64,000 nt of DNA, taken from contig JBBBDQ010001270.1 of assembly GCA_037127315.1 (NCBI GenBank), positions 5,595,001 to 5,659,000 on the forward strand. The letters are read 5' to 3'. This stretch comes from Ascarosepion bandense. Lineage: Eukaryota; Mollusca; Cephalopoda; Sepiida; Sepiidae. This document shows positions 1-10,977 of this stretch, piece by piece. Numbering within the stretch: position 1 is the stretch's first letter; each line of letters begins with the position of its first letter. The notes beneath the pieces were generated by a model. That model had not been told where the DNA came from. It ran no database searches and saw nothing but the letters and a program-made list of their open reading frames with translations. Made by a program: the position numbers and the translations under genes.

Positions 1-1788
1 TTTCATTTTAATATTTTCTTAATAATATTTTCTATTTAATATTTTCTTATTTATTATTTTCTTATTTAATATTTTCTTATTTAATATTTTCTTATTTAAT
101 ACTTCTTTATTTAATATTTTCTTTATTTAATATTTATTTAATATTTTCTTATTTTTAATATTTTATTTAATATTTTCTTATTTAATATTTTCTTATTTAA
201 TATTTTCTTATTTAATATTTTCTTATTTAATATTTTCTTATTTAATACTTTCTTATTTAATATTTTCTTTTTTAATATTTTCTTTATTCAATATTTTCTT
301 TATTCAATATTTTTCTATTTAATATTTTCTTATTTAACATTTTTCTTATTTAATATTTTCTTATTTAATATTTTCTTATTTAATATTTTCTTATTTAATA
401 TTTTCTTATTTAATACTTCTTTATTTAATACTTTCTTATTTAATATTTTCTTATTTAATATTTTCTTTATTTAATATTTTTCATTTAATATTTTCTTATT
501 TAATACTTTCTTATTTAATATTTTTCTATTTAATATTTTCTTTATTTAATATTTTTCTTATTTAATATTTTCTTATTTAATACTTTCTTTATTTAATATT
601 TTCTTATTTAATAGTCTTTATTTTATTATTTTCTTATTTAATATTTTCTTATTTAATACTTTCTTATTTAATATTTTCTTATTTAATATTTTCTTATTTA
701 ATATTTTCTTATTTAATACTTTCTTATTTAATATTTTCTTATTTAATATTTTCTTATTTAATATTTCTTATTTAATATTTTCTTATTTAATATTTTCTTA
801 TTTAATACTTTCTTATTTAATATATTCTTATTTAATATTTTTTATTCAATATTTTCTTATTCAATATTTTTTTATTCAATATTTTCTTATTCAACATTTT
901 CTTATTTAATATTTTCTTATCTTAACATTTTTTATTTAATATTTTCTTATTTAATATGTTCTTATTTAATATTTTCTTATTTAATACTTTCTTATTTAAT
1001 ACTTTCTTATTTAATATTTTTCTTATTTAATATTCTTTCTTATTTAATTATTTTCTTATTTAATATTTTCTTATTTAATACTTTCTTATTTAATATTTTC
1101 TTTATTTAATATTTTCTTATTTAACATTTTCTTACTTAATATTTTCTTATTTAATAATTTCTTATTTAATATTTTCTTATTTAATACTTTCTTATTTAAT
1201 ATTTTCTTATTTAATATTTTCTTATTTAATATTTTCTTATTTAATATTTTCTTATTTAATATTTTCTTTTTTAATACTTTCTTATTTAATACTTTCTTAT
1301 TTAATATTTTCTTATTTAATATTTTCTTATTTAATATTTTCTTATTTAATATTTTCTTATTTAATACTTTCTTATTTAATATTTTCTTATTTAATATTGT
1401 CTTATTCAATATTTTCTTATTCAATATTTTCTTATTCAATATTTTCTTATTCAATATTTTCTTATTTAATATTTTCTTATTCAATATTTCCTTATTTAAT
1501 ATTTTCTTATTTAATATGTTCTTATTTAATATTTTCTTATTTAATATTTTCTTATTCAATATTTTCTTATTTAATATTTTCTTATTCAATATTTTCTTAT
1601 TCAATATTTTCTTATTCAATATTTTCTTATTTAATATTTTCTTATTCAATATTTTCTTATTTAATAATTTCTTATTCAATATTTTCTTATTCAATATTTT
1701 CTTATTCAATATTTTCTTATTTAATATTTTCTTATTCAATATTTTCTTATTTAATATTTTCTTATTTAATATTTTCTTATTGGTTCCA
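1..1788. repeat. 15-bp AT-rich minisatellite
   Basis: Over 100 tandem copies of a 15-bp unit (TTTAATATTTTCTTA). From 1 to about 1085 single-base indels break the phase repeatedly. From about 1086 to 1788 the phase is nearly perfect, so a 5-codon repeat (ILNKK on the minus strand) stays open for 235 codons and plus-strand frames open too. Substitutions fall on the same few positions (T to C in TTCAAT, T to C in ATACT). The open frames are a by-product of a period divisible by three; no start context or flanking exon supports coding. The array begins at or before the window edge. Confidence 0.95.
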
Positions 1789-2244
1789 TCCACTTCCTCT
1801 TTTATTTAATCGGAAATATCTTTTTCTTCAATCCAATTTGTTTTGTTCTTATCTTGACAATGTTTTTAAATATTTTTATTGTTCTGTGATCACTAATAAA
1901 CATTTTTGGTAATGTCCATCGTTGTACTTACAACACTTAATAACTTTCTAATATTTTTCCTCATTTGAGCTTTCCTACAACCCTGAGCCATTATATATGA
2001 GTGAAAGAGGAAAAAATAGCAAAAATTGTATTATTTATTTACATAACGAGAAACAATTCATACAATTTCATATCACTAAGTTATTAAAAAAATTAAATAT
2101 ATTATGAATATTTTAATCTAAAATTTACCTTATATTCGTTTGGGATTTTCTCATTAATGCATCATACTTTCATTTTTCATCATTTCACTCCAAGATAGGC
2201 ATCACTAAGACGGAAAAATGATTTCAAATGACGATTTTGAATTC
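1789..2244. other. AT-rich spacer, nothing recognised
   Basis: AT-rich single-copy-looking sequence between the minisatellite and a LINE fragment. No ORF, RNA fold or repeat match to the rest of the window was seen. Confidence 0.6.
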
Positions 2245-2540
2245 ATAGCTGCATCTACTGCTAGTAAGGTTGGCTCACTGTGTCAGGCCAGGAAGTTTTT
2301 TCTTGTCAGATTCAATTTTGTATATTTATAAATCTACCATTCGTTCGTGCATTGAATACTTTTGCCAAATCTGGTCGGGTTCTCCTGCTGTTCATTTTGA
2401 AGTTCTTGACAAAATCCAAAGGAGGATCTGCAATATAATTGATCCAAACTCGGCAGCTCGCCTTCAGTCACTCTCTCACCGACGTGATGTGGCTTCCCTC
2501 TGTTCTTTCTAAAAGTATATTCATGGCAAATGTTTGACAA
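2245..2540 (+). pseudogene. LINE-A reverse transcriptase C-terminal fragment
   Basis: Reads KVGSLCQARKFF, then IYKSTIRSCIEYFCQIWSG and LSHRRDVASLC. This is the post-catalytic region of a CR1/Jockey-type LINE RT, colinear with the better copies at 4124-4609 (minus) and 63115-63890 (plus). Both ends are truncated and a stop follows VASLCSF. No 3' tail is present. Dead fragment. Confidence 0.85.
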
Positions 2541-2629
2541 ACTTTTTTCCTGGTTTCCAGAAGACATGTATTTACTGATGCCGTTACATTGGCATCTAGT
2601 ACTAACACAAAGTTCTAAGACACCGTAAC

Positions 2630-3194
2630 CATGAGCTTGAGTGTACTGGGCTTGAGCGTACTGGGCTTGAGTGTACTGAGCTTGAGCGTACTGGGCTTGA
2701 GTGTACTGGGCTTGAGTGTACTGATCTTGAGCGTACTGGGTTTGAGCGTACTGGGCTTGAGCGTACTGGGCTTGATTGTTCTGGGCTTGAGTGTACTGGG
2801 CTTCAGTGTTCTGGGCTTGAGTGTACTGGGCATGAGTGTACTGGGCTTGAGCGTACTGGGCTTGAGTGTACTGGTCTTGAGCGTACTGGGCTTGAGCGTA
2901 CTGGGCTTGAGTGTACTGGGCTTGAGCGTACTGGGCTTGAGTGACTGGGCTTGAGCGTACTGGGCTTGAGCGTACTGGGCTTGAGTGTTCTGGGCTTGAG
3001 TGTACTGGGCTTGAGTGTACTGGGCTTGAGTGTACTGGGCTTGAGTGTACTGGTCTTGAGCGTACTGGGCTTGAGCGTACTGAGCTTGAGCGTACTGGGC
3101 TTGAGTGTACTGGGCTTGAGTGACTGGGCTTGAGCGTACTGGGCTTGAGCGTACTGGGCTTGAGTGTTCTGGGCTTGAGCGTACTGGGCTTGAC
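2630..3194. repeat. 15-bp GC-richer minisatellite with higher-order repeat
   Basis: About 37 copies of a 15-bp unit (GTGTACTGGGCTTGA and the GCG variant). Two units have lost one base (GTGACTGGG, at about 2941 and 3120) and lie 179 bp apart (11 x 15 + 14). Each is followed by the same series of variants (GCG, GCG, GTGTTC), which shows a block of about 12 units was duplicated. Several frames are open on both strands only because the period is a multiple of three. Confidence 0.95.
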
Positions 3195-3279
3195 CAGGCA
3201 TCTACAATAGTGTTTAGCCTAGGCTATGAATAACTCCGGGTAGTGTCTACCTGTAAACACAAATATAACTACGACCAGT

Positions 3280-3690
3280 GACTGCATACAGGCTCAAGTA
3301 TAAAACTGACTGATATTTTTCCTGCAGACTCACCTATTGTTGTGGAGTAGTTTTCGCACTGAAGGTTATAATCGAGCTACGTCGATCAATATTTGTATAT
3401 TGACTCAAGTATAAACTCTTACAATGCTTTCCTATAGACTTAAGTATAAACCCGATTAGTGGTTGCATATAAACTTAAGTATTAAGCTGAACAATGTTTC
3501 TCGCAGTATTCAAGTATTAACCTGACAATGTTTCGATGAATGCTTTTTCTATAGATTTACATAAATTCAACCAATGTTTTTTATAGCCACAGATACACCA
3601 AATGGACTCCATTAAAAACTCAACCAATATTCCTCGATAGACTCAAGTACAAACAAGACCTCAGACTTAAATAAAAAATATTTTATATAT
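3280..3690. repeat. Degenerate ~45-50 bp tandem repeat
   Basis: The phrase ACTCAAGTATAAA or close variants recurs (about 3292, 3412, 3448, 3474, 3508, 3641), usually followed by CTGAC and AATGTTT. Spacing is irregular, roughly 35-55 bp. This reads as an old decayed minisatellite; period and copy number are estimates by eye. Confidence 0.55.
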
Positions 3691-3787
3691 TTTAATATGA
3701 ACCAAATATACAGATGTACTTAAAAGATCTATAAAAATTGTCTTTTTAAAGTAGGAAACATGTCAGGCTAGGTTTTGTTTATATTTT

Positions 3788-3885
3788 TATATCTTGGTAT
3801 TATTTCGAACTATTCTTCTCATCTTGGTTGATATACATGTTATTATAGACACGTTTTGACCAAGTGTCCTCTGGTCATTATCAGG
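3788..3885 (-). repeat. PLE-like inverted-repeat arm with hammerhead-like motif (left)
   Basis: 3788-3850 is the reverse complement of about 4790-4855 with few mismatches (shared ACTATT and CATCTTGGTTGA blocks). On the minus strand 3851-3885 reads CCUGAUAA, then UGACC...GGUCA able to form a 5-bp hairpin, then AAAACGU. This resembles the CUGANGA-hairpin-GAAAC signature at other PLE ends here, with two core bases changed. A LINE-A copy sits between the arms. Confidence 0.6.
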
Positions 3886-3927
3886 TGTGCATTGCTTGGC
3901 TGATATGGATTATCTTTTTTATTTTTT

Positions 3928-4680
3928 TTTTTAATCATTTCACCCGAGCAAGGCGGAAACGCCACTGATGTGCAGGGGGTTACATAAATGTAAAAAGATT
4001 AATTAGAAAAGAGTGAGGAGTACAAGCTAGTTAGAAAGGAACAATAGAAAGCTGAGAAAGAAGGTGCGATGACAGATACATAGGAGGAGAGAAAGGGAAG
4101 GTTATACAGGGGAGGGGAGAGAGCTAGAGGCCAGTGGTTAGTAGATGAGTATTAACTTTGCATTTAAATTTCTGGAGGTTGTAGCCATCAGGAAAGCAAG
4201 AATACGGGAGTGAGTTCCACAGGCGGGAAGTGCGAGAGAGGAAGCTGCAGGAGTAGAATTGTCGTCTGCATCTGGCTAACCTGACTGTGAATGGGTGGGA
4301 CCCAGTTGCCAGTCTGGTTGCACGGTTAAACACCTGTTGAGGAGGCATCAGTGACTTAAGCTCATCCGAGCAGAAGCCATGAAAATATTTATAGAAGAGA
4401 CAGAGGGAGGCAACATTTCGACGATGGGAAAGTGGCTGCAGTCGTGTCCCCAGATCAGTACCTATCACATTACAGACTCTCCTTTGGAGCTTGTCAAGAA
4501 CACCGAAGAGAACGGCAAGGGCACCTGACCATAAATGGCAGCAGTACTCTATGCACGGACGGATGGTTGACTTGTATATATGCAGGATGGATTCAGGTGG
4601 AAAAAACATCCTGGATCGACATAGTGACCCAACCTTCTTAGCAGTAGATTTTGCTATGGATTTATCTTGTTGATTATTGT
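3928..4680 (-). pseudogene. LINE-A 3' end, 5'-truncated
   Basis: Reading leftward: a 161-codon open frame (4609-4124) covers IYKSTIRPCIEYCCHLWSG, LSHRRNVASLCLFYKYFHG, FCSDELKSL and SRTSRLWNSLP, the usual end of a CR1/Jockey-type RT. Then comes a 3' UTR with CCCCTGCACATCAGTGGC and GCCTTGCTCGGG, ending in A-rich sequence at 3928-3945. Coding homology extends upstream to about 4680. Typical dead-on-arrival copy made by incomplete reverse transcription; it lies between two inverted arms. Confidence 0.92.
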
Positions 4681-4789
4681 GATATATCCTGTGAAGTGAG
4701 TTATTGTTCTTTCTTGTAAAATTTGGTTCGTCACTACTAGATTCAGGATTGAACTCATGTCAAATGGTTTTGATAACTGGTTATACAAA

Positions 4790-4855
4790 CATTCTAGCTA
4801 TAACAACATCTGTTTCAACCAAGATGAGAACAATAGTTCGAAATAATACTAAGAT
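4790..4855 (+). repeat. PLE-like inverted-repeat arm (right)
   Basis: Reverse-complement partner of 3788-3850. The pair encloses the LINE-A copy, so the palindrome probably predates the LINE insertion. Confidence 0.6.
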
Positions 4856-4885
4856 ATTGAAAATTACTCATCTTAGAAATAAATG

Positions 4886-5363
4886 CAAATTAGTTTTTTT
4901 CTTTTTTTAATTTTTCTGTCCTCATCCATTTCAAAGAGTTCATAGTACAAATTAAGGATGAATACCATATATGACTAAATCTGATATTACCCACAATCTT
5001 AAAAAGAAACACTCAACGTTGAAACATATGACAATCATACTCTAAAATTATGAATACAGTAAAAACAAAAAAAAATCTTACACCAAAAGAAAAAAATAAT
5101 TAATAGATAATTAATACTAATCGATTAGAAAATAAGATTCATTAATTATATTGTATGTCGGAACAGCGAGTTGTAAGCTGACGTGGAAGTCATTGGAGTT
5201 AAGTTTCCAAATCGATAATCGGTTTAATGAACAACAGCTAAAGTAGAAATGTTTCTCTTGTTACTCACAAGATTTCTGAATCTCTGCAAGTTTTTTTTTT
5301 ATATCTGTTGAAGAGTCTTTACTCTGGCCTATGTACTTGATTATAGCACCGAACTAAAGGTGT
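4886..5363. other. AT-rich spacer, nothing recognised
   Basis: Poly-T and A-rich sequence without a supported gene or window-internal repeat. Confidence 0.5.
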
Positions 5364-5375
5364 GCCCGGTAAAGT

Positions 5376-5684
5376 CAGTCAGTTAAGTGCCATACGTGAT
5401 ACACGCTTGGGCGATCATGTCTCGAAAGAGACATGACTGACTGGGCAGAAGATTATCCCGCAGTAGGTTGCCATCGCTTTCTGCGGTAGACTGGTTGCCG
5501 ACCAAGGCTATAGAACCCAATCTGTTCTGTTATTTAACCCATAACTGGAAGGAATATACGGATTAATACCTTTCCCAAGGGTATTTGCGCGTAAGTGAAT
5601 GCAATGAATTCGGCTGGAATTCGAACTCGGATTCCCGATTTCTCGTTCCGAGCCGATATCCACTGCGCCACAACGCACATCCGC
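5376..5684 (-). mobile_element. SINE-1, full-length, with target duplication
   Basis: On the minus strand the head has a tRNA-like A box region (TGGCGCAGTGGATATCGG) and B box (GAGTTCGAATTCC). A body of about 200 bp with ACGCGCAAATA and CCGCAGAAAGC follows, and the tail ends CTTAACTGACTGAC. A 12-bp direct repeat GCCCGGTAAAGT flanks it exactly (5364-5375 and 5685-5696), which is direct evidence of retroposition. The head matches no intact tRNA, so no amino-acid origin is assigned. Confidence 0.92.
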
Positions 5685-5769
5685 GCCCGGTAAAGTACAC
5701 CATCTAAAAACGTATTTTAGAAACCAACCATTTCTCAATTTTATGAAACAAATAACGATATACACGCTT

Positions 5770-6330
5770 CCCCAGCTTTGTTTAAGGAGTAGAGGTTTAT
5801 CTTTTGTTTCCTGTTTAAGATTATCAGTTTTCCAGTTCCTTCTAAAGTTTATTTCAATTTTTATATTTTTAACGTTTTTGCTTAAAATCTGAAATTTTAT
5901 TTCCTATTCATTTTTTCTCAATAATAGTAGATAGGCTCATTTATCCGGTTTATACTCTTTCCCAGTATTTTGAACAGAAGTGGTGTATCCATTGCTTCCT
6001 ATTTAAGATTAGGTTTCTGATTTCTTCTAAATTCTATTTCAACTTTAAGCTTCTAAAGTCTTGTTCTAGAGCTATACTTCTAAAGTCTACTTCAACTCTC
6101 TACTTCAAAGGCATCTACATAAATTCTGAAATTTTATTTATTATTTTAGTCTCAATAAGAGTATATAGGTTCATTTATCATCTGGTTCACACTCCTCCCC
6201 AACCATCTTAACAAGAATAAAGGTTTATCCCTTGTTTTCTATTTAGCATTTAGTTTGCTTAAATGTGGAGGCTTACCCCTAGTTTCCTGTTTAGGATTAG
6301 GTTTCCGGTTCGTTCTGAAATATTTTCTGT
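5770..6330. repeat. Degenerate ~220-bp tandem repeat
   Basis: Blocks of the form GTTTATC, TTGTTTCCTGTTTAAGATTA, then a CTGAAATTTTATTT block and a CTCAATAA-AGTA-ATAGG block recur at about 5790, 6000, 6215 and (partial) 6265. Identity is moderate, so the duplication is old. Confidence 0.5.
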
Positions 6331-6433
6331 GTGATAACCTTTAACTCGAGTGGCTATTGGGTCTTGTACAGAGTGAATATCATAGTAAAAATGTGTAATG
6401 CGTTTCCATTATTAAATTAGTTAAAAATAGGTA

Positions 6434-6685
6434 AATGTAACCGCCACTTCTCTAACAGATTCTTTTCTCACACTTCAACCAGTGGAAATTCCTTCCCCAT
6501 GCTAGTTGGTGAAACGTCAGTTACCATCTTCTATCTCCTTGACTTTCACCTCACTCTTATCCTTCCTTCAACATCCCCTGTACCGTTTTTATCTTTTCTC
6601 TTCAGTCTCCTCTCATCTCATCTCATCTCATCTCACTGTAACCACATGTGCACCAGTGGCAGTACTGCCTTGCTTGAAGTGAAAC

Positions 6686-6690
<5 letters not shown>
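6434..6690 (+). pseudogene. LINE-A extreme 3' end
   Basis: Begins with CNRHFSNRFFSHTS-like coding, continues through a (CTCAT)5 stretch at 6609-6636 and ends with GCACCAGTGGCAGTACTGCC, CTTGCTTG and GTGAAACAATT. The tail runs straight into a (TA)n tract instead of poly-A. Confidence 0.85.

Positions 6691-6772
<82 letters not shown>
6690..6772. repeat. (TA)n followed by (TG)n microsatellite
   Basis: About 24 TA units then about 17 TG units, abutting the LINE-A tail on the left and a palindromic MITE on the right. Confidence 0.97.
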
Positions 6773-6773
<1 letters not shown>

Positions 6774-6774
<1 letters not shown>

Positions 6775-7110
6775 CCATTTGTAAACGAGTTATTACGCGA
6801 GCTAGGGTTCTAGCATGAGTGGTGTTTTCTAGTATGGTTACACTTAGTCATAAATGAAAGAACGGAAATTATGACTAAGTGTGACCATACTAAAAATTCC
6901 TCTTAGGTTCATACAACCATGGATGAATAGGTTAGAATTTCTTGTCATTTTAAAAATTGCGCGTTCAAAAATTCCTTGCCACGTGAGCGTTAAAAATAAA
7001 CACCATTGCATGAGCGTTCTTAAAAAATGGTAAACAGTAAAATCAGTTATTGAAAATCGCCTGAAGACACCACTTATGGTAGAAACCTAGATCGCGTAGT
7101 TCTACAATTT
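6774..7110. mobile_element. Palindromic MITE copy with extra hairpin
   Basis: Outer ends (CATTTGTAAACGAGTTATTA at the left, GGTAGAAACCTAGATCGCG at the right) match the inverted arms of the element at 16455-16825. Inner blocks with GAACGCTCATG and ACGTGAGCGTT also match. Embedded at 6830-6892 is a separate near-perfect 24-bp inverted repeat (TAGTATGG...) with a 15-nt loop, absent from the other copy. Confidence 0.75.
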
Positions 7111-7243
7111 AATTGTATTGAACGCTTTTAATACCAATGTGTACTGGTCTAGTTTTATTATGGCCCAAAACTAAGTAATTAAACAATATATATATATATA
7201 TATAATTTCAGGTGAAGAAGACTCAAGTTTTTTTTTTATTTTG

Positions 7244-8834
7244 AGTTGCTAGTCAAGAAGCTTGAGTAAATTCATGCAGAAATGGCACCAGGGAGCTAAG
7301 CTAAGCTCATCGGAGCAGAAGGTATTTGTAGAAGAGTCAGAGGGAATCGACATTATTTTGGTGATAAAGTGACTGGACTTGAGCTACCTGGTCGGGATCT
7401 ATAACATTGCAGATTCTCCGTTGGTTTTTGTCAAGTACCCCAAAAAAAGAATAGCAGGTGCACCCGAGCAGATGTGACAACAGAATTCGGCGAATGATAT
7501 ATTTACATATCTGCAAGATGGATTCTGAGGAGAAAAACTACTTAACCCTACACAGTGAACCGACCTTCCTAGCAGCAGATTTACCTATGGATTCAATCTA
7601 GTCATTCCACTTGAGTTCGGCTGAGAGATTTAGGCCGATGAAGCGCAGTGTCTTGTATTTAGGGTAACTAGACTGATACATGCTGATGGGAGGTGGGAGA
7701 GATTGAATATTGTAGTTGAAAGATGGCAGCTTTGTTTTGAAAGCATTAAAATTTACCAGCCATTTCTTAACTACCGTCCACCACAGACTGGAGGTCCTTT
7801 TCAAGATCAGCAGCAGTGGTTTGCTTTGTCAGCCTCGGCAGATTTATTATCGAGGCGGGTATGCTGTCGTCAGCGTAGATGCCTACTTGGGATTTGATTA
7901 CATCGGGGAGATCGTTGATGAAGATCAAAAAATGCGTAGGACCTTGAATAGAGCCTTGTGGAAGATAGTACCTGGAAGCATGCCCGTTCAATACTGTCTT
8001 CATTACGCGATTTGAAAGGGACGACTCGATTAGATCAAACAAGCATTCATTTATACCATAAACCTGTATCTTGCGTAGAAGGTCAGCATGCCAGATACTG
8101 CCAAATGCATTGGAGATATCTAGGGCAACAGCTCGAGCCTCGCCGTTCTTATCCAGAGCCTTATATATAGACACTGTGATGGTCATTAGCATATCCCCAG
8201 TAGACCCGGGAAAGTGGAAACCATACTGTTTGTCGCAGAAGAGGCTGTGAACTGTGAGCTGTTGAACCACTTCAGCACTGATAATCACCTCGAACACTGC
8301 CAAAATTCGATATACGGTTAATAGAGGGATAATTAGAGGTGCCTGAGGGTTCTCCGAAGTTCTTAAATAGTGAAACCACAGAGGAGGACCTCCAGCAGGC
8401 AGCAAATCAGAGAGGCAGTAGTTGTAGAGTTTGGAAAGGACAGAGGGGAGTTTAGAAGCACATTTCTTGAGGACAATTGGGATTTTGTCATCTCCGCTCG
8501 CCTTATGGGGGTCAAGCTTTGAAATTATGTTATAGACCAGTGAGGGGGTTAATGTGAACATCACTCAGTTGAGACTCAGTTCTAGATGGGAAGTCAGGTG
8601 TGGATAACCAAAACACATTAAATGTTGAGTTAGTGGAAAATCTGAGAACAAAACACTCGGCCTTGTCCGCTAAAGATATGAGGATCTCAAATTTATTGAT
8701 TAAAGCGGCGATGGTGGGGTGCGTTGTTTAACACATTTTTACAGAGCCGCCAGTAATCTTTAGAGCCGAACTTGCCGGATGCTATCCGCTGTTTTATTCT
8801 GTCAGCAAACAACAGCTTATGATTATTTAGGATC
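7244..8834 (-). pseudogene. LINE-A reverse transcriptase, inverted 5' segment
   Basis: Minus-strand RT from the linker (IKQRIASGKFGSKDYWRLCK, near 8790) through LDPHKASGDDKIP, ALDISNAFGSIWHADLL (finger/palm), QGSIQGP and YADD (near 7880) to FCSDEL-like sequence and finally the LAT of RLATRSHPFT at 7244. The 265-codon frame at 8564-7767 is the longest RT frame in the window and keeps YADD, but the aspartate expected before the motif is changed (NAFGS for KAFD). Frame breaks lie on both sides. Its 3' edge nearly abuts, in LINE coordinates, the start of the plus-strand segment at 8835. Confidence 0.93.
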
Positions 8835-9187
8835 GTGAAACCAATCAAATGTAACCGCAACTTCTTTTCTGACAGTTTCTTTTCTCGCATTTTCCACCTT
8901 TGGAATTTCTTCCATATAATTGTTTCCCTGACAGCTCCAATATCCAAGAATCTAAATATAATGCCCTCTTTTATCTTTTTCACTTGGATCCTTTCCGTGG
9001 CACTCTTGTATCATGTCCTTTTTCTTTTCCACTCTACTCTAATGCAGCTCTCTTCACACTAGTGTTCTCATCCTTCGCTTACCCATTTCTGACACCCCCT
9101 GTAACTTGTTCATCTTTCTCATCGCTCACCCCTTGTGTAACGCCGCTGCGCACCAGTGGCAGTACTGCCTTGCTTGGGATGAAATTT
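8835..9187 (+). pseudogene. LINE-A 3' segment of the same twin-primed insertion
   Basis: Starts abruptly with VKPIKCNRNF, continues through FFSRIFHLWNF to the 3' UTR and the GCACCAGTGGCAGTACTGCC tail, ending near GGGATGAAAT. It lacks everything upstream of VKPI. The inverted segment to its left ends about 18 bp short of VKPI in LINE coordinates. Confidence 0.9.
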
Positions 9188-9418
9188 CTAATTATACTCG
9201 TCTCGAAAACCTTCCTCAAAAACTATGGAACGAAGGAAAAATGGATGTAAAAATAGAAAGCGCTTAAGGCATGAAAGTGAGTTAAAAGTGTTCGGACCGA
9301 AATCAGCACGAAGCCCAAAGAAAAAACCCGACACGAGTAACCATCTAACCGAAAACGCTCAATACAAAGGTAACTTTTCCTGACGAACCGTTTAGAAGAA
9401 ACCTAGGTAGGTTCGTCT

Positions 9419-9508
<90 letters not shown>
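9419..9508. repeat. (CA)n then (TA)n microsatellite
   Basis: About 29 CA units followed by about 15 TA units. Confidence 0.97.
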
Positions 9509-9511
<3 letters not shown>

Positions 9512-9845
9512 TCCAAAAGGATGATCAGGTAGGTAAATCCAAAAAAAAAAGAACGATATTTTAACTTTTAAACTCTTGGCCCTTATATGGGGGAGGAGTA
9601 AGTCTTCTAATATGAGACATAGGTATTTGTCTGCTTTCCCCATCTTACTTCCTTACATTCAAAAATTATTAATCCCACCTCATTTTGTTTTCCTCTGTAT
9701 GGATGAGATTTTTAGGCTTCTACCAATAAAAAATCTTTTAAACATTTGAATTTGAATAAATAAAGTCTTGGTTTCAGCCGTTGCTGAAGAAGCGAGGAAT
9801 TCCTCCTATAAATGGCTATCCAACAGATTTAAATTTCGGAATTTT

Positions 9846-9897
<52 letters not shown>

Positions 9898-9982
9898 TGT
9901 TTGCAAGCTTACGTTATTTTTATTTTTTTCAAAAATTTATTTATTTCATTTTACAAAATGGAGTATAGCAAAGTTTTTCTTT
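9509..9982. other. Spacer with a (TA)n tract
   Basis: A (TA)n run of about 22 units at 9852-9895. The rest is AT-rich and unrecognised. Confidence 0.6.
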
Positions 9983-10480
9983 TTTTTTTTTTGATCATTT
10001 CGCCTCAGTCGAGACAATAAAGCGATGAAGTCTTAAGGAGTTACTGTATATGAAAGAATATGAAAAAAAAATTAATTATTAAGGAGAAACAAAAATAAAC
10101 TTACAGGAATTAAGAAGACAGACAATTACGATGGACATATTACATTTACATTTTTGAAGATAAAACCCCGAAAGTAGGAAACACTCCCGATATCATTGCA
10201 TGGAGCGGGAAGTGCGGGAAAAGAAACTGTTAGCATAGAACTTACGGCTAAATCTAGCCAACTCAACACTAAATTGATAAGATCTCGATGTGAGTCTTGT
10301 ATTACGCTTAGATTCATAAAGTCTTGGTACCCTAGCAAAAAGCTCATTCGAACAATTACGATCAAAGTATTTATAGAAAAGCCACACAGAAGTAACTTTA
10401 TGGCAGTGAAAAAGTGACCTAAGCCAAAATGCCAGATCAGGACCTACAATATTGCCGATTCTACTTTCTGCATTATCAAA
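9983..10480 (-). pseudogene. LINE-A2 3' end
   Basis: Minus frame 10387-10193 reads WLFYKYFDRNCSNELFARV, then SFFSRTSR. This is the LINE-A C-terminal domain in a diverged form (SNELFARVPRL in place of SDELKSLVPPK). The tail (TCGCCTCAGTCGAG and a T run at 9983-9997) is also diverged. Upstream coding is traceable to about 10480. 5'-truncated. Confidence 0.85.
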
Positions 10481-10842
10481 TTATCAATGATTTCTTCGTA
10501 GTTTTATCAAATTGCTATAGCACTGCTGTGGGGGACCGTAAAGGATGTCGTGTATTGCATTGGCAGCTTTTAGACAAGAAATTGAAAATGCATGTGCAGG
10601 AATCATGCTGGACACTTTTGCCAACGTGGCCCAAGCAGTACATTGCCGCACGAATAAATGTCTGGAACCTAAAAGTCACCATTTTGAGCATCTCTTGTAA
10701 TTGTTGAGTTCAAACGTAAATTGTATTAATTTAGCTTAGGAGAAATTAGTATTACAATATCGATACAAGTATTTTTATTTTTCTTTCTTTGATTTTCTGA
10801 AGTGTGTATATATTTTATATGGAGTCTGTATGCATATGTAAT
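10481..10842. other. Spacer, nothing recognised
   Basis: Looks single-copy within this window. A 92-codon plus frame (10429-10707) starts inside the LINE-A2 remnant and shows no recognisable motif. Confidence 0.5.

Positions 10843-10924
<82 letters not shown>
10843..10924. repeat. (CA)n / (TA)n compound microsatellite
   Basis: Two CA blocks separated by ATATA, followed by about 22 TA units. Confidence 0.95.
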
Positions 10925-10931
<7 letters not shown>

Positions 10932-10977
10932 ATTAAGGCAGACACGTTATTTCATGGTAAATCGGAGGTGTAGGCCT

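Noticed and set aside
1086..1793. 235-codon minus frame of ILNKK repeats, and plus-strand SYSIF and FLFNI frames
   Set aside because: Product of a 15-bp minisatellite whose period is a multiple of three; open in several frames, no exon signals.
2631..3201. Frames of LSVLG, GLECT and STLKP repeats
   Set aside because: Minisatellite translation, open on both strands.
7767..8564. Active reverse transcriptase gene
   Set aside because: YADD is present but the first catalytic Asp is replaced, frames are broken on both sides and the copy is inverted relative to its own 3' end.
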